Shown: positions 8,191 to 16,467, numbered from the stretch's first letter. The stretch: DNA of 64,000 bases from Paenirhizobium daejeonense (GCF_014280875.1 NZ_JACLAL010000007.1:124001-188000); one strand, 5' to 3'. The notes: generated from the letters alone by a model not told the origin. Made by a program: numbers and translations.

Positions 8191-8702
8191 CCCAGCTTCC
8201 AACGGATCAGCTGTCAGACGACTTTCGCTCGGCCATGCGACAGCTTGCGGCGACCGTCAACATCATCACCGCCGGTGAGGGAGCGACCCGGCGCGGGTTG
8301 ACGGCAACGGCGGTCTGCTCGATGTCGATGACGCCTCCCTCCATGCTGGTCTGCGTCAACCGCTTCGGCGAGGCGCACAAGGCGATCACCGCCGCCGGCA
8401 GTTTCTGCGTCAACATCCTCTCCGACGACCAGCGCGAAATCGCGATGCGGTTTGCCGGCCAGATCGGAGAGGTGGGAGATGACAAGTTCGCACCTTACGG
8501 ATGGACGCGTCTGGCAACCGGCGCTCCCGCCCTCGACGGTGCGATGGCCAATCTCGACTGCGAGATTGCGTCGATTTCGGAAACGTCCAGCCACTCCATT
8601 TTCATCGGCAATGTGAAGGCCATTCGCTTCGGGCCGGAAACATCGCCACTGCTTCATTACAATCGAAACTTTTTCTCGTTGGCCAACCAGACAGCACTCT
8701 GA
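8187..8702 (+). CDS. Flavin reductase, small component of the two-component monooxygenase
   Basis: 171 residues, typical of HpaC-like NAD(P)H:flavin reductases. Seen are the family's N-terminal FRSAMRQLAATVNIITA, GLTATAVCSMSMTPPSMLVCVN (flavin-binding strand region), SFCVNILSDDQ and the late H-S-I-F-I-G-N-V core. It would supply diffusible FADH2 to the HpaB-type oxygenase at 3508. Starts with ATG 8187 overlapping the amidase stop by four bases and preceded by GAAGGAGG. The 142 bases after its stop contain no gene. Functional pairing with the oxygenase is well supported by family knowledge and by being in one operon. Confidence 0.9.
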   Translation: MTQLPTDQLSDDFRSAMRQLAATVNIITAGEGATRRGLTATAVCSMSMTPPSMLVCVNRFGEAHKAITAAGSFCVNILSDDQREIAMRFAGQIGEVGDDKFAPYGWTRLATGAPALDGAMANLDCEIASISETSSHSIFIGNVKAIRFGPETSPLLHYNRNFFSLANQTAL

Positions 8703-8844
8703 AAACCAGCGAAATCGGGAACCGGCTCTTCGACCACAAGACAAAAGCAAAGAGCGCCTTCGATCCGGCATGGCCGGGTCCGCGCCTGGTCGCAGCCACA
8801 AATATCAAACGGGCAACGCAATGGCCCAACGGAGGTATGACATC

Positions 8845-9888
8845 ATGGCAATCAGTGACGCGCAGTTCTTGAAGGGCTGGAGACAGGTTCTCGGCATGTG
8901 CAATCTGAAACCGGGCGAGCAGGTGACGATCCTGACCGGCGACGACAGCAACAAGCAGATCGCCTATATCGCCAAGCTCGCCGCATCGGATCTCGGGGCC
9001 GTGGTTACCGAGCTTAACCTTGCTCCGATGAACGGCGAAAAGGCGCTTTCGCCCGACAAGTCAGGCTATGTCGGCAAGACGCCGCTCGAAGGAAACAGCG
9101 CAGCGCTTGCCTGCCTCCAGGCTTCCGATCTGGTGATCGACACCCTTCAGCTTCTGTTTTCGAAGGAGCAGGAAGAGGTGCTGAAGGGCGGCACGCGCAT
9201 GCTGCTCGCCGTGGAACCGCCGGAAATCATGATGCGTCAGATCCCGCGTCCCGAAGACAAGGCGCGCGTTCTCGCCGCAGCACGCAAGATCGGCGCCGCG
9301 CGCGAAATGCACGTTACCTCGAAGGCCGGAACCGATTTCCGTTGCCGGCTGGGGCAGTATCCGGTGCTCACCCAGTACGGTCTCGCCGACGAGCCGGGTC
9401 GCTGGGACCACTGGCCGAGCTGCTTCTCGGCACGCTGGCCCGACGAAGGCAGCGCCGAAGGCACGATCGTGATCGACGAGGGCGACATCCTCCTGCCGTT
9501 CAAGAAATATGCCCGTGCGCCCGTCACGGTGACCATCGAAAAGGGTTACATCGTCGACATCAAGGGCGGCTACGATGCCGAGTTCATGCGCAAGTTCATG
9601 GACAGCTTCAACGATCCTAGGGCCTATGCAATGGCGCATGTCGGCTGGGGTCTCGAAAACCGCGCGAACTGGACGGTTCTCGGCCTCTACAATCCGGAAG
9701 CGCAGCTCGGCATGGATGCCCGGTCGTTTGCCGGCAACTTCCTCTGGTCGTCGGGTCCGAACACCGAGGCCGGAGGCGACCGCGACACGCCATGCCATCT
9801 CGATATTCCGCTTCGCAATTGCTCGGTTTCTCTCGACGGCGAAGTGATGACGTTGGATGGCGTGGTTATCCCCGAAGATCAGAAATAA
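8845..9888 (+). CDS. nicX: 2,5-dihydroxypyridine 5,6-dioxygenase (NicX) homologue
   Basis: 347 residues from ATG 8845 (GGAGG nine bases upstream); two earlier in-frame ATGs lack support. The protein matches NicX of Pseudomonas putida, a 350-residue aminopeptidase-fold iron dioxygenase that opens 2,5-dihydroxypyridine to N-formylmaleamate. Conserved stretches include LLAVEPPE, LGQYPVLTQYG, DEPGRWDHWPS, HVGWGLENRA and TPCHLDIPLRNC. With this start the iron ligands fall at His265, His318 and Asp320, the positions I recall for P. putida NicX. This is the strongest clue to the pathway, since NicX homologues are specific for pyridinediol ring cleavage. The other nicotinate genes (nicAB, nicC, nicD, nicE, nicF) are not in the window, so the ring diol is probably made by a different route. 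Confidence 0.88.
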   Translation: MAISDAQFLKGWRQVLGMCNLKPGEQVTILTGDDSNKQIAYIAKLAASDLGAVVTELNLAPMNGEKALSPDKSGYVGKTPLEGNSAALACLQASDLVIDTLQLLFSKEQEEVLKGGTRMLLAVEPPEIMMRQIPRPEDKARVLAAARKIGAAREMHVTSKAGTDFRCRLGQYPVLTQYGLADEPGRWDHWPSCFSARWPDEGSAEGTIVIDEGDILLPFKKYARAPVTVTIEKGYIVDIKGGYDAEFMRKFMDSFNDPRAYAMAHVGWGLENRANWTVLGLYNPEAQLGMDARSFAGNFLWSSGPNTEAGGDRDTPCHLDIPLRNCSVSLDGEVMTLDGVVIPEDQK

Positions 9889-9891
9889 GCC

Positions 9892-11412
9892 ATGGCACAG
9901 TATGACGTGGCAATCGTTGGCGCCGGCTCTGCCGGTGCCCTTCTCGCGGCCCGCCTGAGCGAAGATCCTGCGCGGCAGGTGCTTTTGATCGAGGCGGGCG
10001 GCGAGCCGACCGATCCCGATATCTGGAAGCCCGCCATGTGGCCGGCGATCCAGCATCGCAGCTATGACTGGGACTATCGCACCCTTCCCCAGAAGGGGAC
10101 GGCGGGACGCAGCCACGCCTGGGCACGCGGCAAGGCGCTTGGTGGATCGAGCCTGTTGCACGCCATGGGCTATATGCGCGGTCATCCCGCCGACTTCGCC
10201 GTCTGGGCGGAGGCGACTGGCGACGAGCGCTGGAGCTGGGAGGGCCTGCTGCCGGCCTTTCTGGCCATCGAAGACCATTCGTCGGGCGGCGACGGCATCC
10301 ACGGCAAGGGCGGGCCGATGCCCGTCTGGATCCCCGGTGATGAGGTAAGCCCGCTGGCGCAGGCCTATATGCGGGCAGGCGAAGCATTGGGCCTGCCGCG
10401 CATCCCCGGCCACAACACCGGCAAGATGGTCGGCGTCACGCCCAATTCCCTGATGATCAGGGACGGCCGGCGCGTCACGGTGTCCGAAGCCTGGCTTACG
10501 CCATCGGTGCGAGCACGGTCGAACCTGACGATCATGACCGGAACGCTTGCCCGCAGTCTGGAACTCGAGGGATCGAAAGTTACGGCCCTTGCGGTTGTCG
10601 GACCAAACGGCAGTGCCAGCATCAGCCCCGACATTGTCATCCTGTCGGCCGGTTCGCTGGAAAGCCCGGCGCTGCTGATGCGTTCCGGGATAGGTCCTGA
10701 AGACGTCCTGAAACAGGCCGGCGTCACCTGCCGGGTCAAGTCGTCGGAGCTCGGCCACAACCTGATGGACCATCTGCTCGGAGCGGGTAATCTCTACGCC
10801 GCTCGGAAAGAGGTGGCGCCGTCACGCCTGCAGCATTCGGAGAGCATGGCCTACATGCGGGCGGGAGATTTCAGCGCTGACGGCCAGCCCGAAATCGTGG
10901 TCGGCTGTGGTGTTGCGCCGATTGTCTCGGAATGCTTGACAGCGCCTGCACCGGGAACCGCCTATTCCTTCCTGTTCGGCGTGACGCATCCCACAAGCCG
11001 TGGCGATGTGCGCATTTCCGGACCGGAGATGACGGATCCGCTGCAGATCGACCCGTGCTACCTGCAGACCGATCACGACCGTCGCATGTTCCGCGCGGCC
11101 CTTGTCGCGGCACGCGAGATCGGACAACAAGCCGAACTCGACGAATGGCGCAGCCACGAACTGCTTCCGGGACCGCTCGATACCACGGAAAAAATCGACG
11201 CCTTCATCGCCAAGGCAGCGATCACGCATCACCATCCCTCCGGGACCTGCCGGATGGGCAAGGATGACGCCTCCGTCGTCGATCCCCGCCTGCGTCTGCG
11301 CGGTCTGGACAACCTCTACGTCGTCGACGGCTCCGTGTTGCCCAGTCTCACGGCGGGACCGATCCACGCTGCTATATTGGCAGTCGCGGAGACATTCGTG
11401 AGACAGTTTTAG
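9892..11412 (+). CDS. GMC family FAD-dependent oxidoreductase (choline dehydrogenase / pyridoxine 4-oxidase type)
   Basis: 506 residues. N-terminal FAD-binding VGAGSAGALLAARLSED (8-24), the second GMC signature around RGKALGGSSLLHAMGYMRGH (positions about 79-98), and the C-terminal active-site HHHPSGTCRMG followed by LYVVDGSVLP are all present. GMC enzymes oxidise primary alcohols using FAD. The size and N-terminus resemble pyridoxine 4-oxidase, which oxidises a hydroxymethyl group on a hydroxypyridine, but choline and aryl-alcohol oxidases share these motifs. It starts three bases after nicX and closes the rightward operon. No signal peptide, so cytoplasmic. A role in oxidising a side-chain alcohol of the pyridine substrate is inference. 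Confidence 0.88.
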   Translation: MAQYDVAIVGAGSAGALLAARLSEDPARQVLLIEAGGEPTDPDIWKPAMWPAIQHRSYDWDYRTLPQKGTAGRSHAWARGKALGGSSLLHAMGYMRGHPADFAVWAEATGDERWSWEGLLPAFLAIEDHSSGGDGIHGKGGPMPVWIPGDEVSPLAQAYMRAGEALGLPRIPGHNTGKMVGVTPNSLMIRDGRRVTVSEAWLTPSVRARSNLTIMTGTLARSLELEGSKVTALAVVGPNGSASISPDIVILSAGSLESPALLMRSGIGPEDVLKQAGVTCRVKSSELGHNLMDHLLGAGNLYAARKEVAPSRLQHSESMAYMRAGDFSADGQPEIVVGCGVAPIVSECLTAPAPGTAYSFLFGVTHPTSRGDVRISGPEMTDPLQIDPCYLQTDHDRRMFRAALVAAREIGQQAELDEWRSHELLPGPLDTTEKIDAFIAKAAITHHHPSGTCRMGKDDASVVDPRLRLRGLDNLYVVDGSVLPSLTAGPIHAAILAVAETFVRQF

Positions 11413-11742
11413 GGGTGCAGGTAGCTTGGTTCGATGTGCCTCGCTGGTCCAGCCACAAGGTCTTTCCCCGGGCCGTGCTCGCTCTCGATGGCATTCAAGC
11501 CGAGGGCTCCGCGGATCACTCATGACATCGAGTGGTGTTCGCTTCCCAATTGTTCGCTATTTCTGACAGGTGTTGTTATCGCAACCCACTTTATCAGGAC
11601 AATATAAGCGTTAGTTTGATCGCATCGGTGCAGCGCGCTCGACCTGCGCGTTTTCTGAAGTGCAGGGAGCGATGCCGTTTGTGGCCCTGCCTCCGCGGAT
11701 CGCAACCGGCTAGGGGGCGCGGGGATAGGGGGACTTGTTTTC
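11413..11742. other. Intergenic stretch without a recognisable gene
   Basis: About 330 bases after the catabolic operon. I see no convincing coding frame, RNA gene or strong hairpin. The frames open here continue as shadows of the next gene. The last 40 bases carry GGGGATAGGGGGA, a plausible ribosome site region for the small membrane protein. Confidence 0.6.
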
Positions 11743-12012
11743 ATGCATATGCTGCTCGTTATTTCCGCCGGCCTCATACTGCTCGGCGTTTTTGCGCTTT
11801 TTGGAAAGTTGTGGGGCGGGGATGCCGCTGGCATTGCGCTGGCTGCCCGGTATTTCGTGCCCGTCTGGCTGCTCGTGGCCCTGACGAATATGTGGGTGGG
11901 CGTGACCAAGGCCGGTTATGGCGTATCGGAGGAACTGCCGATCCTTCTCGTCGTCTTTGCCGTCCCGGCCGCCATCGCCGGTTTTGCCGCCTGGCTCTTG
12001 CTGAAGTCCTGA
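11743..12012 (+). CDS. Small hydrophobic membrane protein, unknown function
   Basis: 89 residues with three predicted membrane spans: residues 1-19, about 34-52, and 64-86 (LLVVFAVPAAIAGFAAWLLL). I do not recognise a named family; similar small proteins of unknown function are common in rhizobia. An alternative start is Met3 at 11749. It is 48 bases upstream of ltrA in the same direction. A shared transcript with the membrane-protein group 12061-14522 is possible. Confidence 0.6.
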   Translation: MHMLLVISAGLILLGVFALFGKLWGGDAAGIALAARYFVPVWLLVALTNMWVGVTKAGYGVSEELPILLVVFAVPAAIAGFAAWLLLKS

Positions 12013-12060
12013 GCGCGGTCGTAGCTTGGGACGGAATTCCTCACTCCTGAAAAGGTCTCC

Positions 12061-13245
12061 ATGAGCCAGTCACTCTTCGCCCGCCTTTTTCCCGCCGACG
12101 CCCTGCGTAAACTGGATGCCGGCGCTCAGCCTCGTGTCACGAACATGGAGCTGTTCTTCGACCTGGTCTATGTCTTCTCCATCATCCAGCTTTCGCATTT
12201 CCTTCTCGCTCACCAGAGCTGGGAGGGCGTCGTGGAAGCCGCGACCCTGTTTGCCGCGGTATGGTGGGCATGGAACTACACCGCTTGGGCAACCAACTGG
12301 CTGAACCCCGACCATCGTAACGGCCGCCTGCTGATGGTCTGCCTGATGGGCTGTGCGCTGATGATGGCTGCCGCGGTGCCCGAAGCGTATTCGGAGCGCC
12401 CCGGCCTGTTCGTCGGCGCTTACGTAGCGATGGCGGTGATCCGCGCCGCTTATATGGCGCTCGTTTTCCGGGGTGAGCGCATGGGCCGCAACTACGCGCA
12501 GCTCTGCGCCTGGAGTGTGCTTTCCGGCCTGTTCTGGATTGCCGGCGTTTTCCTGCCGGAGCACAGGATCTGGCTGTGGATCGTGGCAGTCGCAGTCGAT
12601 TACGGAGCGCCCTATGCCGGCTTCTGGCTGCCCGGCGCGGGCGCAACGCCGATGTCTTCCTGGCCGCTGAAGGGTCTCCATCTGCTGGAGCGCAACCAGC
12701 AGGTTTTCATCATCGCGCTTGGGGAATCCGTGCTCCTCCTCGGCGCCATGTTGGTGGAAAAGCCGCTGGACGCGCCGATGCTCGGCGCTGCACTCGTCGG
12801 CTTCCTTGTGATCGTCGCGATCTGGTGGATCTATTTCGTGCAGCTTTCGGAGACGGGCGAGCATCGGTTCAGCCATGCGGCGGACCACACCGATCTTGCC
12901 CGTGCAGGCCTCGCCTATGCGCATGGTATCATGGTCTGTGGCGCGATCGTGGTCGCGGTCGCCATCGAGCAGATGGCGTCCCATCCGGTGGAAGCCACCC
13001 ATGCCTCCACCGCGCTGATCGCGTTTTCCGGTCCGGCGCTCTTCCTAGCCGGCAGCGCGCTTTTCCATCGCACCATGGCCGAAAAGGTGCCGCTGAGCTA
13101 TCTCGTCGCCGTCTGTACCATCGGCGCGTGGTCAGCACTGTCCTTCGTCATTCATCTTCCGACGCTTATGCTTGGCACCGGAGTGCTGGTCGGCATGCTT
13201 TTCCTCGCGCTGAGTAGCCGGGAAGGGGAAGGCGCCCATAGATGA
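12061..13245 (+). CDS. ltrA: Low temperature requirement protein A (LtrA) family membrane protein
   Basis: 394 residues with about ten membrane spans. Diagnostic LtrA features are the N-terminal VTNMELFFDLVYVFSIIQLSH (27-47), the paired WWAWNY segment, and the later ERNQQVFIIALGESVLLLG. LtrA was first linked to growth of Listeria at low temperature; its biochemical role remains unclear. A start at ATG 12061 follows AAAAGGTCTCC. The gene overlaps the potassium-channel gene by four bases, pointing to one transcript. That overlap with a channel is more informative than the family name: the group may act at the membrane in ion or stress physiology. Confidence 0.85.
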   Translation: MSQSLFARLFPADALRKLDAGAQPRVTNMELFFDLVYVFSIIQLSHFLLAHQSWEGVVEAATLFAAVWWAWNYTAWATNWLNPDHRNGRLLMVCLMGCALMMAAAVPEAYSERPGLFVGAYVAMAVIRAAYMALVFRGERMGRNYAQLCAWSVLSGLFWIAGVFLPEHRIWLWIVAVAVDYGAPYAGFWLPGAGATPMSSWPLKGLHLLERNQQVFIIALGESVLLLGAMLVEKPLDAPMLGAALVGFLVIVAIWWIYFVQLSETGEHRFSHAADHTDLARAGLAYAHGIMVCGAIVVAVAIEQMASHPVEATHASTALIAFSGPALFLAGSALFHRTMAEKVPLSYLVAVCTIGAWSALSFVIHLPTLMLGTGVLVGMLFLALSSREGEGAHR

Positions 13246-13910
13246 TGACAGAATCCGACAGTCGGCAGTCGAAACGAACCCTGACGGCCAACGTCTTGCT
13301 ACTGGTCGCGATCCTGCTGCATAACCTTACTTATCCGCTGTCGACGCTCGGTGGCGTCGGGCCTCTGATTTTCTATCTCTTCTATGCCTCGATCTTCGTG
13401 GCGGGCACCTGGGCGCTGGAACGGGGCAGGGTCTGGCGGGCGGCGATCAGCATTTCGGGCGTTGCGGTTTTCGTCGTCGGACTGCTCAATTCCTACTGGC
13501 CAGGACCGCTGGCGGCGCTCGACGTTTATGTGACCTCGATCGTTTATCACGGGCTGATGATCGCCGTTCTGATCCGCTATACCTTCACGGCGCGCATCGT
13601 CGTCACCGATGTCGTGCTGGCGGCGACCTCGCTCTATCTCGTCATCGGTTCATGCTTCGCGGCGGTCTTCGCGCTGATCGACTGGCTGCAGCCGGGTTCC
13701 TTCGTTGCCTCCTCAGGCGCACAGATCGGCTGGCAGCAACTCGTCTACTACAGCTTCGTGACGCTGACGACCGTGGGGTACGGCGACATCACACCGGTCG
13801 GCTTCTACGCACAGTCCTTCGCTGCATTCGAGGCCGTGCTCGGCGTGCTTTATACGGTTATCCTGCTGTCGCGTCTGGTGGGGCTGCATGCGAGCCGACC
13901 GACGGAGTGA
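13242..13910 (+). CDS. Two-pore-helix potassium channel family protein
   Basis: 222 residues with several N-terminal hydrophobic segments (about 18-60, 68-85, 95-115, 125-145), then a pore helix and the canonical K+ selectivity filter TVGYGD (177-182), and a final span. No RCK/TrkA-N or cyclic-nucleotide domain follows, so gating signals are not evident. Start at ATG 13242 overlaps ltrA; the next codon is also ATG (13245). The filter makes K+ selectivity a safe prediction. Cytoplasmic-membrane location follows from the spans. Confidence 0.88.
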   Translation: MMTESDSRQSKRTLTANVLLLVAILLHNLTYPLSTLGGVGPLIFYLFYASIFVAGTWALERGRVWRAAISISGVAVFVVGLLNSYWPGPLAALDVYVTSIVYHGLMIAVLIRYTFTARIVVTDVVLAATSLYLVIGSCFAAVFALIDWLQPGSFVASSGAQIGWQQLVYYSFVTLTTVGYGDITPVGFYAQSFAAFEAVLGVLYTVILLSRLVGLHASRPTE

Positions 13911-13934
13911 CGAGGTTTCGTAGGGAGTGGGACA

Positions 13935-14522
13935 ATGGATGCTCTGGCCAGCAGCGCGGAAGGCTTCACCCATGTGCGCGTGATCGTCGGCATGGTTCTC
14001 GGCCTCAGCCTCGCGAGGCTGGTGAACGGCCTGACGCGCTTCGTGCAGCATCCGGGCAGCGTGAAAATCTATCCGATCCATCTGGGATGGGCGTTCTTCC
14101 TGCTCGTCACCATCATTCATTTCTGGTGGTATGAGTTTCACCTCAGGCTCGTTCCGCAATGGAACTTTCAGGTCTATTTCTTCCTGATCGTCTACACCAT
14201 GCTCTATGCGGCGCTGACCGCGCTGCTGTTTCCCGACCAGATCACCGATTATCAGGGCTACGAGCACTATTTCGAGGCCCGCAAACGCTGGTTCTACGGC
14301 GTCCTTGCGCTGACCTTCATCTTCGATATCGGCGATACGCTGATCAAGGGACAGGACTATTTCGCCTCGCTCGGAACTGAATACATCCTGCGCCAATGCC
14401 TGTTCGCGGCCGCCGCCATCACGGCCATGTTCGTGAAGGGGAGACGTTTCCAGCTCGTGTTTCTGGTGGTCGGAGCCATCTACCAGATCAGCTGGATCAT
14501 CAGGGTGTATGACCTGCTTTAG
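13935..14522 (+). CDS. Integral membrane protein, unknown function
   Basis: 195 residues with about five membrane spans (GMVLGLSLARLVNGLTRF near 18-36, LGWAFFLLVTIIHFWWY near 50-66, VYFFLIVYTMLYAALTALLF near 79-98, WFYGVLALTFIFDIGDTLI near 118-136, and the C-terminal FQLVFLVVGAIYQISWII). The loop between spans 3 and 4 is charged. I do not recognise a family. It starts 24 bases after the channel gene following TAGGGAGTGGGACA, so it is probably in the ltrA-channel transcript. Confidence 0.65.
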   Translation: MDALASSAEGFTHVRVIVGMVLGLSLARLVNGLTRFVQHPGSVKIYPIHLGWAFFLLVTIIHFWWYEFHLRLVPQWNFQVYFFLIVYTMLYAALTALLFPDQITDYQGYEHYFEARKRWFYGVLALTFIFDIGDTLIKGQDYFASLGTEYILRQCLFAAAAITAMFVKGRRFQLVFLVVGAIYQISWIIRVYDLL

Positions 14523-14636
14523 GGTCAAAACTCAATCAGGATAGGTGTTCAAGCCATGAGGCGTTAACAAAGTTTAATTCGTTGGCTGATGTTATTTGCT
14601 CTTTAGCTGAGCGTTTCAGGCATCAGGATTATTAAA

Positions 14637-15341
14637 TTGAATAAAACCCAATTGAACAGACTTATTTGTCGGAAAATTGAGAATATTGAAAGTGTTGAAG
14701 ATTTTCCCAGCTACGTACGACGCACCAAGACGGTTTGCATTTACGCAAAAGATCGTCTCGGGATTCGATCCAAAGGACTTGTCAGGATCACCGCCTACAG
14801 GGATGGCGCCCAAGTTGGATCCGGGGTTTTCTGCGTTGATGCAAGGGGCTCCAAATCCGGCCACCTGACGGCTCATGAAACCCATCTCAAGGACATGGGA
14901 ATAGCTGCCGAAGAGGCCTTGGATTTTGAAATTTCCGAGGCATCCGCAGCCGATTGCGCTGCGTGGTTATCAGATAACGAAGATCCGGAGCGCAAAGCTT
15001 TCGGGAAGATATTGGAAACGTCTCTGGACGCTTCCAGGCAAGCGGCGGAAGCAAGTATTCGAGCTCGACAGAACCTGGATCAAGCGCACCTTAGCGAAGA
15101 ACGGGCCAAGATCGACAAAGAAAAGAGCTATATATATGCGATAGCGGCTTTTGTCGCGGGCTCACTTCTGGATGTCGGGATGATACAGGAGAAGTTTGCG
15201 ATCGATATACCCAAATCCGTCATCATAATATCTGCCGCACTGGCTGTCATATTGTTCGTGTTCGCCGCGAAGATTGCAGCCATGTTTCGCAAATTGAACG
15301 GGAACAAGGCGGCTCTTGAAAGGCAAAGTGTAGGCGGGTGA
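14637..15341 (+). CDS. Hypothetical protein with C-terminal membrane anchor, AT-richer than neighbours
   Basis: 234 residues from a TTG codon at 14637, preceded by AGGA. The N-terminal half is soluble. Residues about 135-165 form a charged helical, possibly coiled-coil stretch rich in A, R, E and K. Two membrane helices follow (about 165-183 and 196-212) and a short basic tail. No family is recognised. The upstream 100 bases and the first codons (ATT, AAA, GAA, TTT) are visibly AT-rich and use codons avoided by the flanking genes, which suggests recent acquisition. It is convergent with the LysR gene, with 19 bases between the stops. The TTG start is uncertain. Confidence 0.55.
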   Translation: MNKTQLNRLICRKIENIESVEDFPSYVRRTKTVCIYAKDRLGIRSKGLVRITAYRDGAQVGSGVFCVDARGSKSGHLTAHETHLKDMGIAAEEALDFEISEASAADCAAWLSDNEDPERKAFGKILETSLDASRQAAEASIRARQNLDQAHLSEERAKIDKEKSYIYAIAAFVAGSLLDVGMIQEKFAIDIPKSVIIISAALAVILFVFAAKIAAMFRKLNGNKAALERQSVGG

Positions 15342-15360
15342 ACGGCAGCAATCGAAATCG

Positions 15361-16281
15361 CTATCGCTCCAGAATGCTTTCCAGCAGGCGCGCCCGTTCG
15401 CCGCAGACGGCGGTCAGATATTGCACGAGGCTCTCGCCGCTGTTGACCACAGGCCGGTTTGCCGGCCTCAGTGCCGAAACGAGAAAGCGGATCGAGCGGG
15501 ACAGCCTTCTGAGCACGATGGGTCTGTCTCGATAGGACAGGGCGGTCAGCGGATTGATGATCGCAACGCCGAGCCCGCAAGCAACCATTTCGCAGACGGC
15601 GTTTGCCGATTGCGTGCTGATCGACATCTTTCGCGTCACCCCCGCTTCGTCGAACATGCGGTCGATCTGCATGCGGAAGGGGTCATTGTCGCCGAGAGAA
15701 ATGAAGTCGACATCGTGGAAATCTTCAGGAACGAGAACCTTCTTTTCCGCCAGCGCATGGCCGGCAGGGATCACGCAGACCTGATCGAAACTGCCGACGG
15801 TCAGGACATCGGCGCTTTCCGAACCATAGCTTCCCTCGATCAGGCCAATATCGAAGTTGAAGCCGGAAATCGGCGACTGGTCCCGCGGGTCGGAGGTGTC
15901 GATGCGCACCGAAACATGCGGGTGACGGGTCATGAGACGCTGTAGCGCCTCGGGCAGCAGGTTCTGGGCGAAGGCGGGCAGGGTGGCGATATAGAGGATT
16001 TCGTCATAGGAGCCACGAAGCCCGTGGACGCAGACATTGATGCGATCGAGGCCGATGAAGGAAGCCTGTACCTCGTGATAGAGCTTCAGCGCCCGGGCTG
16101 TCGGATGCAGTCGCTGACGCCGGCGTTCGAACAGCAGGAAGCCCACCGTATCCTCGAGACGCCTCAATTCCCGGGTAATCGTCGGCTGCGACGAGGTGAG
16201 AGCGGCTGCCGCCGCCGTCACCGTCCCGAACTTCATCGTGGCCCTGAAGACCTCGATCTGCCGCAGATTGAGATCGCCCAT
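15361..16281 (-). CDS. LysR family transcriptional regulator of the first peptide module
   Basis: 306 residues from ATG 16281; an in-frame upstream Met at 16305 would add eight residues. The N-terminal winged helix begins LNLRQIEVFRATM and carries TAAAAALTSSQPTITRELRRLE, followed by the type 2 periplasmic-binding effector domain with NPLTALSYRDRPIVLRRL near 250-267. The LRQIEVFRA start places it close to LysR/NocR/OccR-like regulators, which respond to amino acids or opines. It is divergent from the hydrolase-ABC-YkuD operon, 186 bases apart, and probably controls it. It resembles the LysR at 53658, which faces the second peptide module. Confidence 0.9.
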   Translation of the reverse strand: MGDLNLRQIEVFRATMKFGTVTAAAAALTSSQPTITRELRRLEDTVGFLLFERRRQRLHPTARALKLYHEVQASFIGLDRINVCVHGLRGSYDEILYIATLPAFAQNLLPEALQRLMTRHPHVSVRIDTSDPRDQSPISGFNFDIGLIEGSYGSESADVLTVGSFDQVCVIPAGHALAEKKVLVPEDFHDVDFISLGDNDPFRMQIDRMFDEAGVTRKMSISTQSANAVCEMVACGLGVAIINPLTALSYRDRPIVLRRLSRSIRFLVSALRPANRPVVNSGESLVQYLTAVCGERARLLESILER

Positions 16282-16322
16282 GAAATACCCCCGGCCCGTG
16301 TCCACGCATCACGACTTCATAT

Positions 16323-16393
16323 CATGAATGAATGAACTTGCAGCGCATTTTTCGTATCGAAGAGCAGCATATCGGACTTAAGCTTCATTCATG
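16323..16393. promoter_or_regulatory. Long-spaced inverted repeat in the LysR/hydrolase divergent promoter
   Basis: CATGAATGAA (16323-16332) and its exact complement TTCATTCATG (16384-16393) lie 51 bases apart between the divergent starts. Two sites on the same DNA face about five to six turns apart are typical of LysR tetramer binding. The first site also lies next to TTCATATCATGAA. Assignment to this LysR is inferred. Confidence 0.45.
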
Positions 16394-16467
16394 TTGATCA
16401 TGACATCGCCATTGCCGGGACCGGTTTGCACCGCTTTCGGAACGGCGAACAGAATGCGGATTGATAC

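Noticed and set aside
3508..8702. Naming the oxygenase and reductase hpaB and hpaC for 4-hydroxyphenylacetate degradation
   Set aside because: No homoprotocatechuate pathway genes are present; the ring-cleavage enzyme is a NicX homologue, so the family name does not give the substrate.
11532..12050. A rightward frame of about 170 codons covering the small membrane protein
   Set aside because: It is out of frame with the hydrophobic 89-residue protein, which has better composition; the longer frame is arginine- and cysteine-rich noise.
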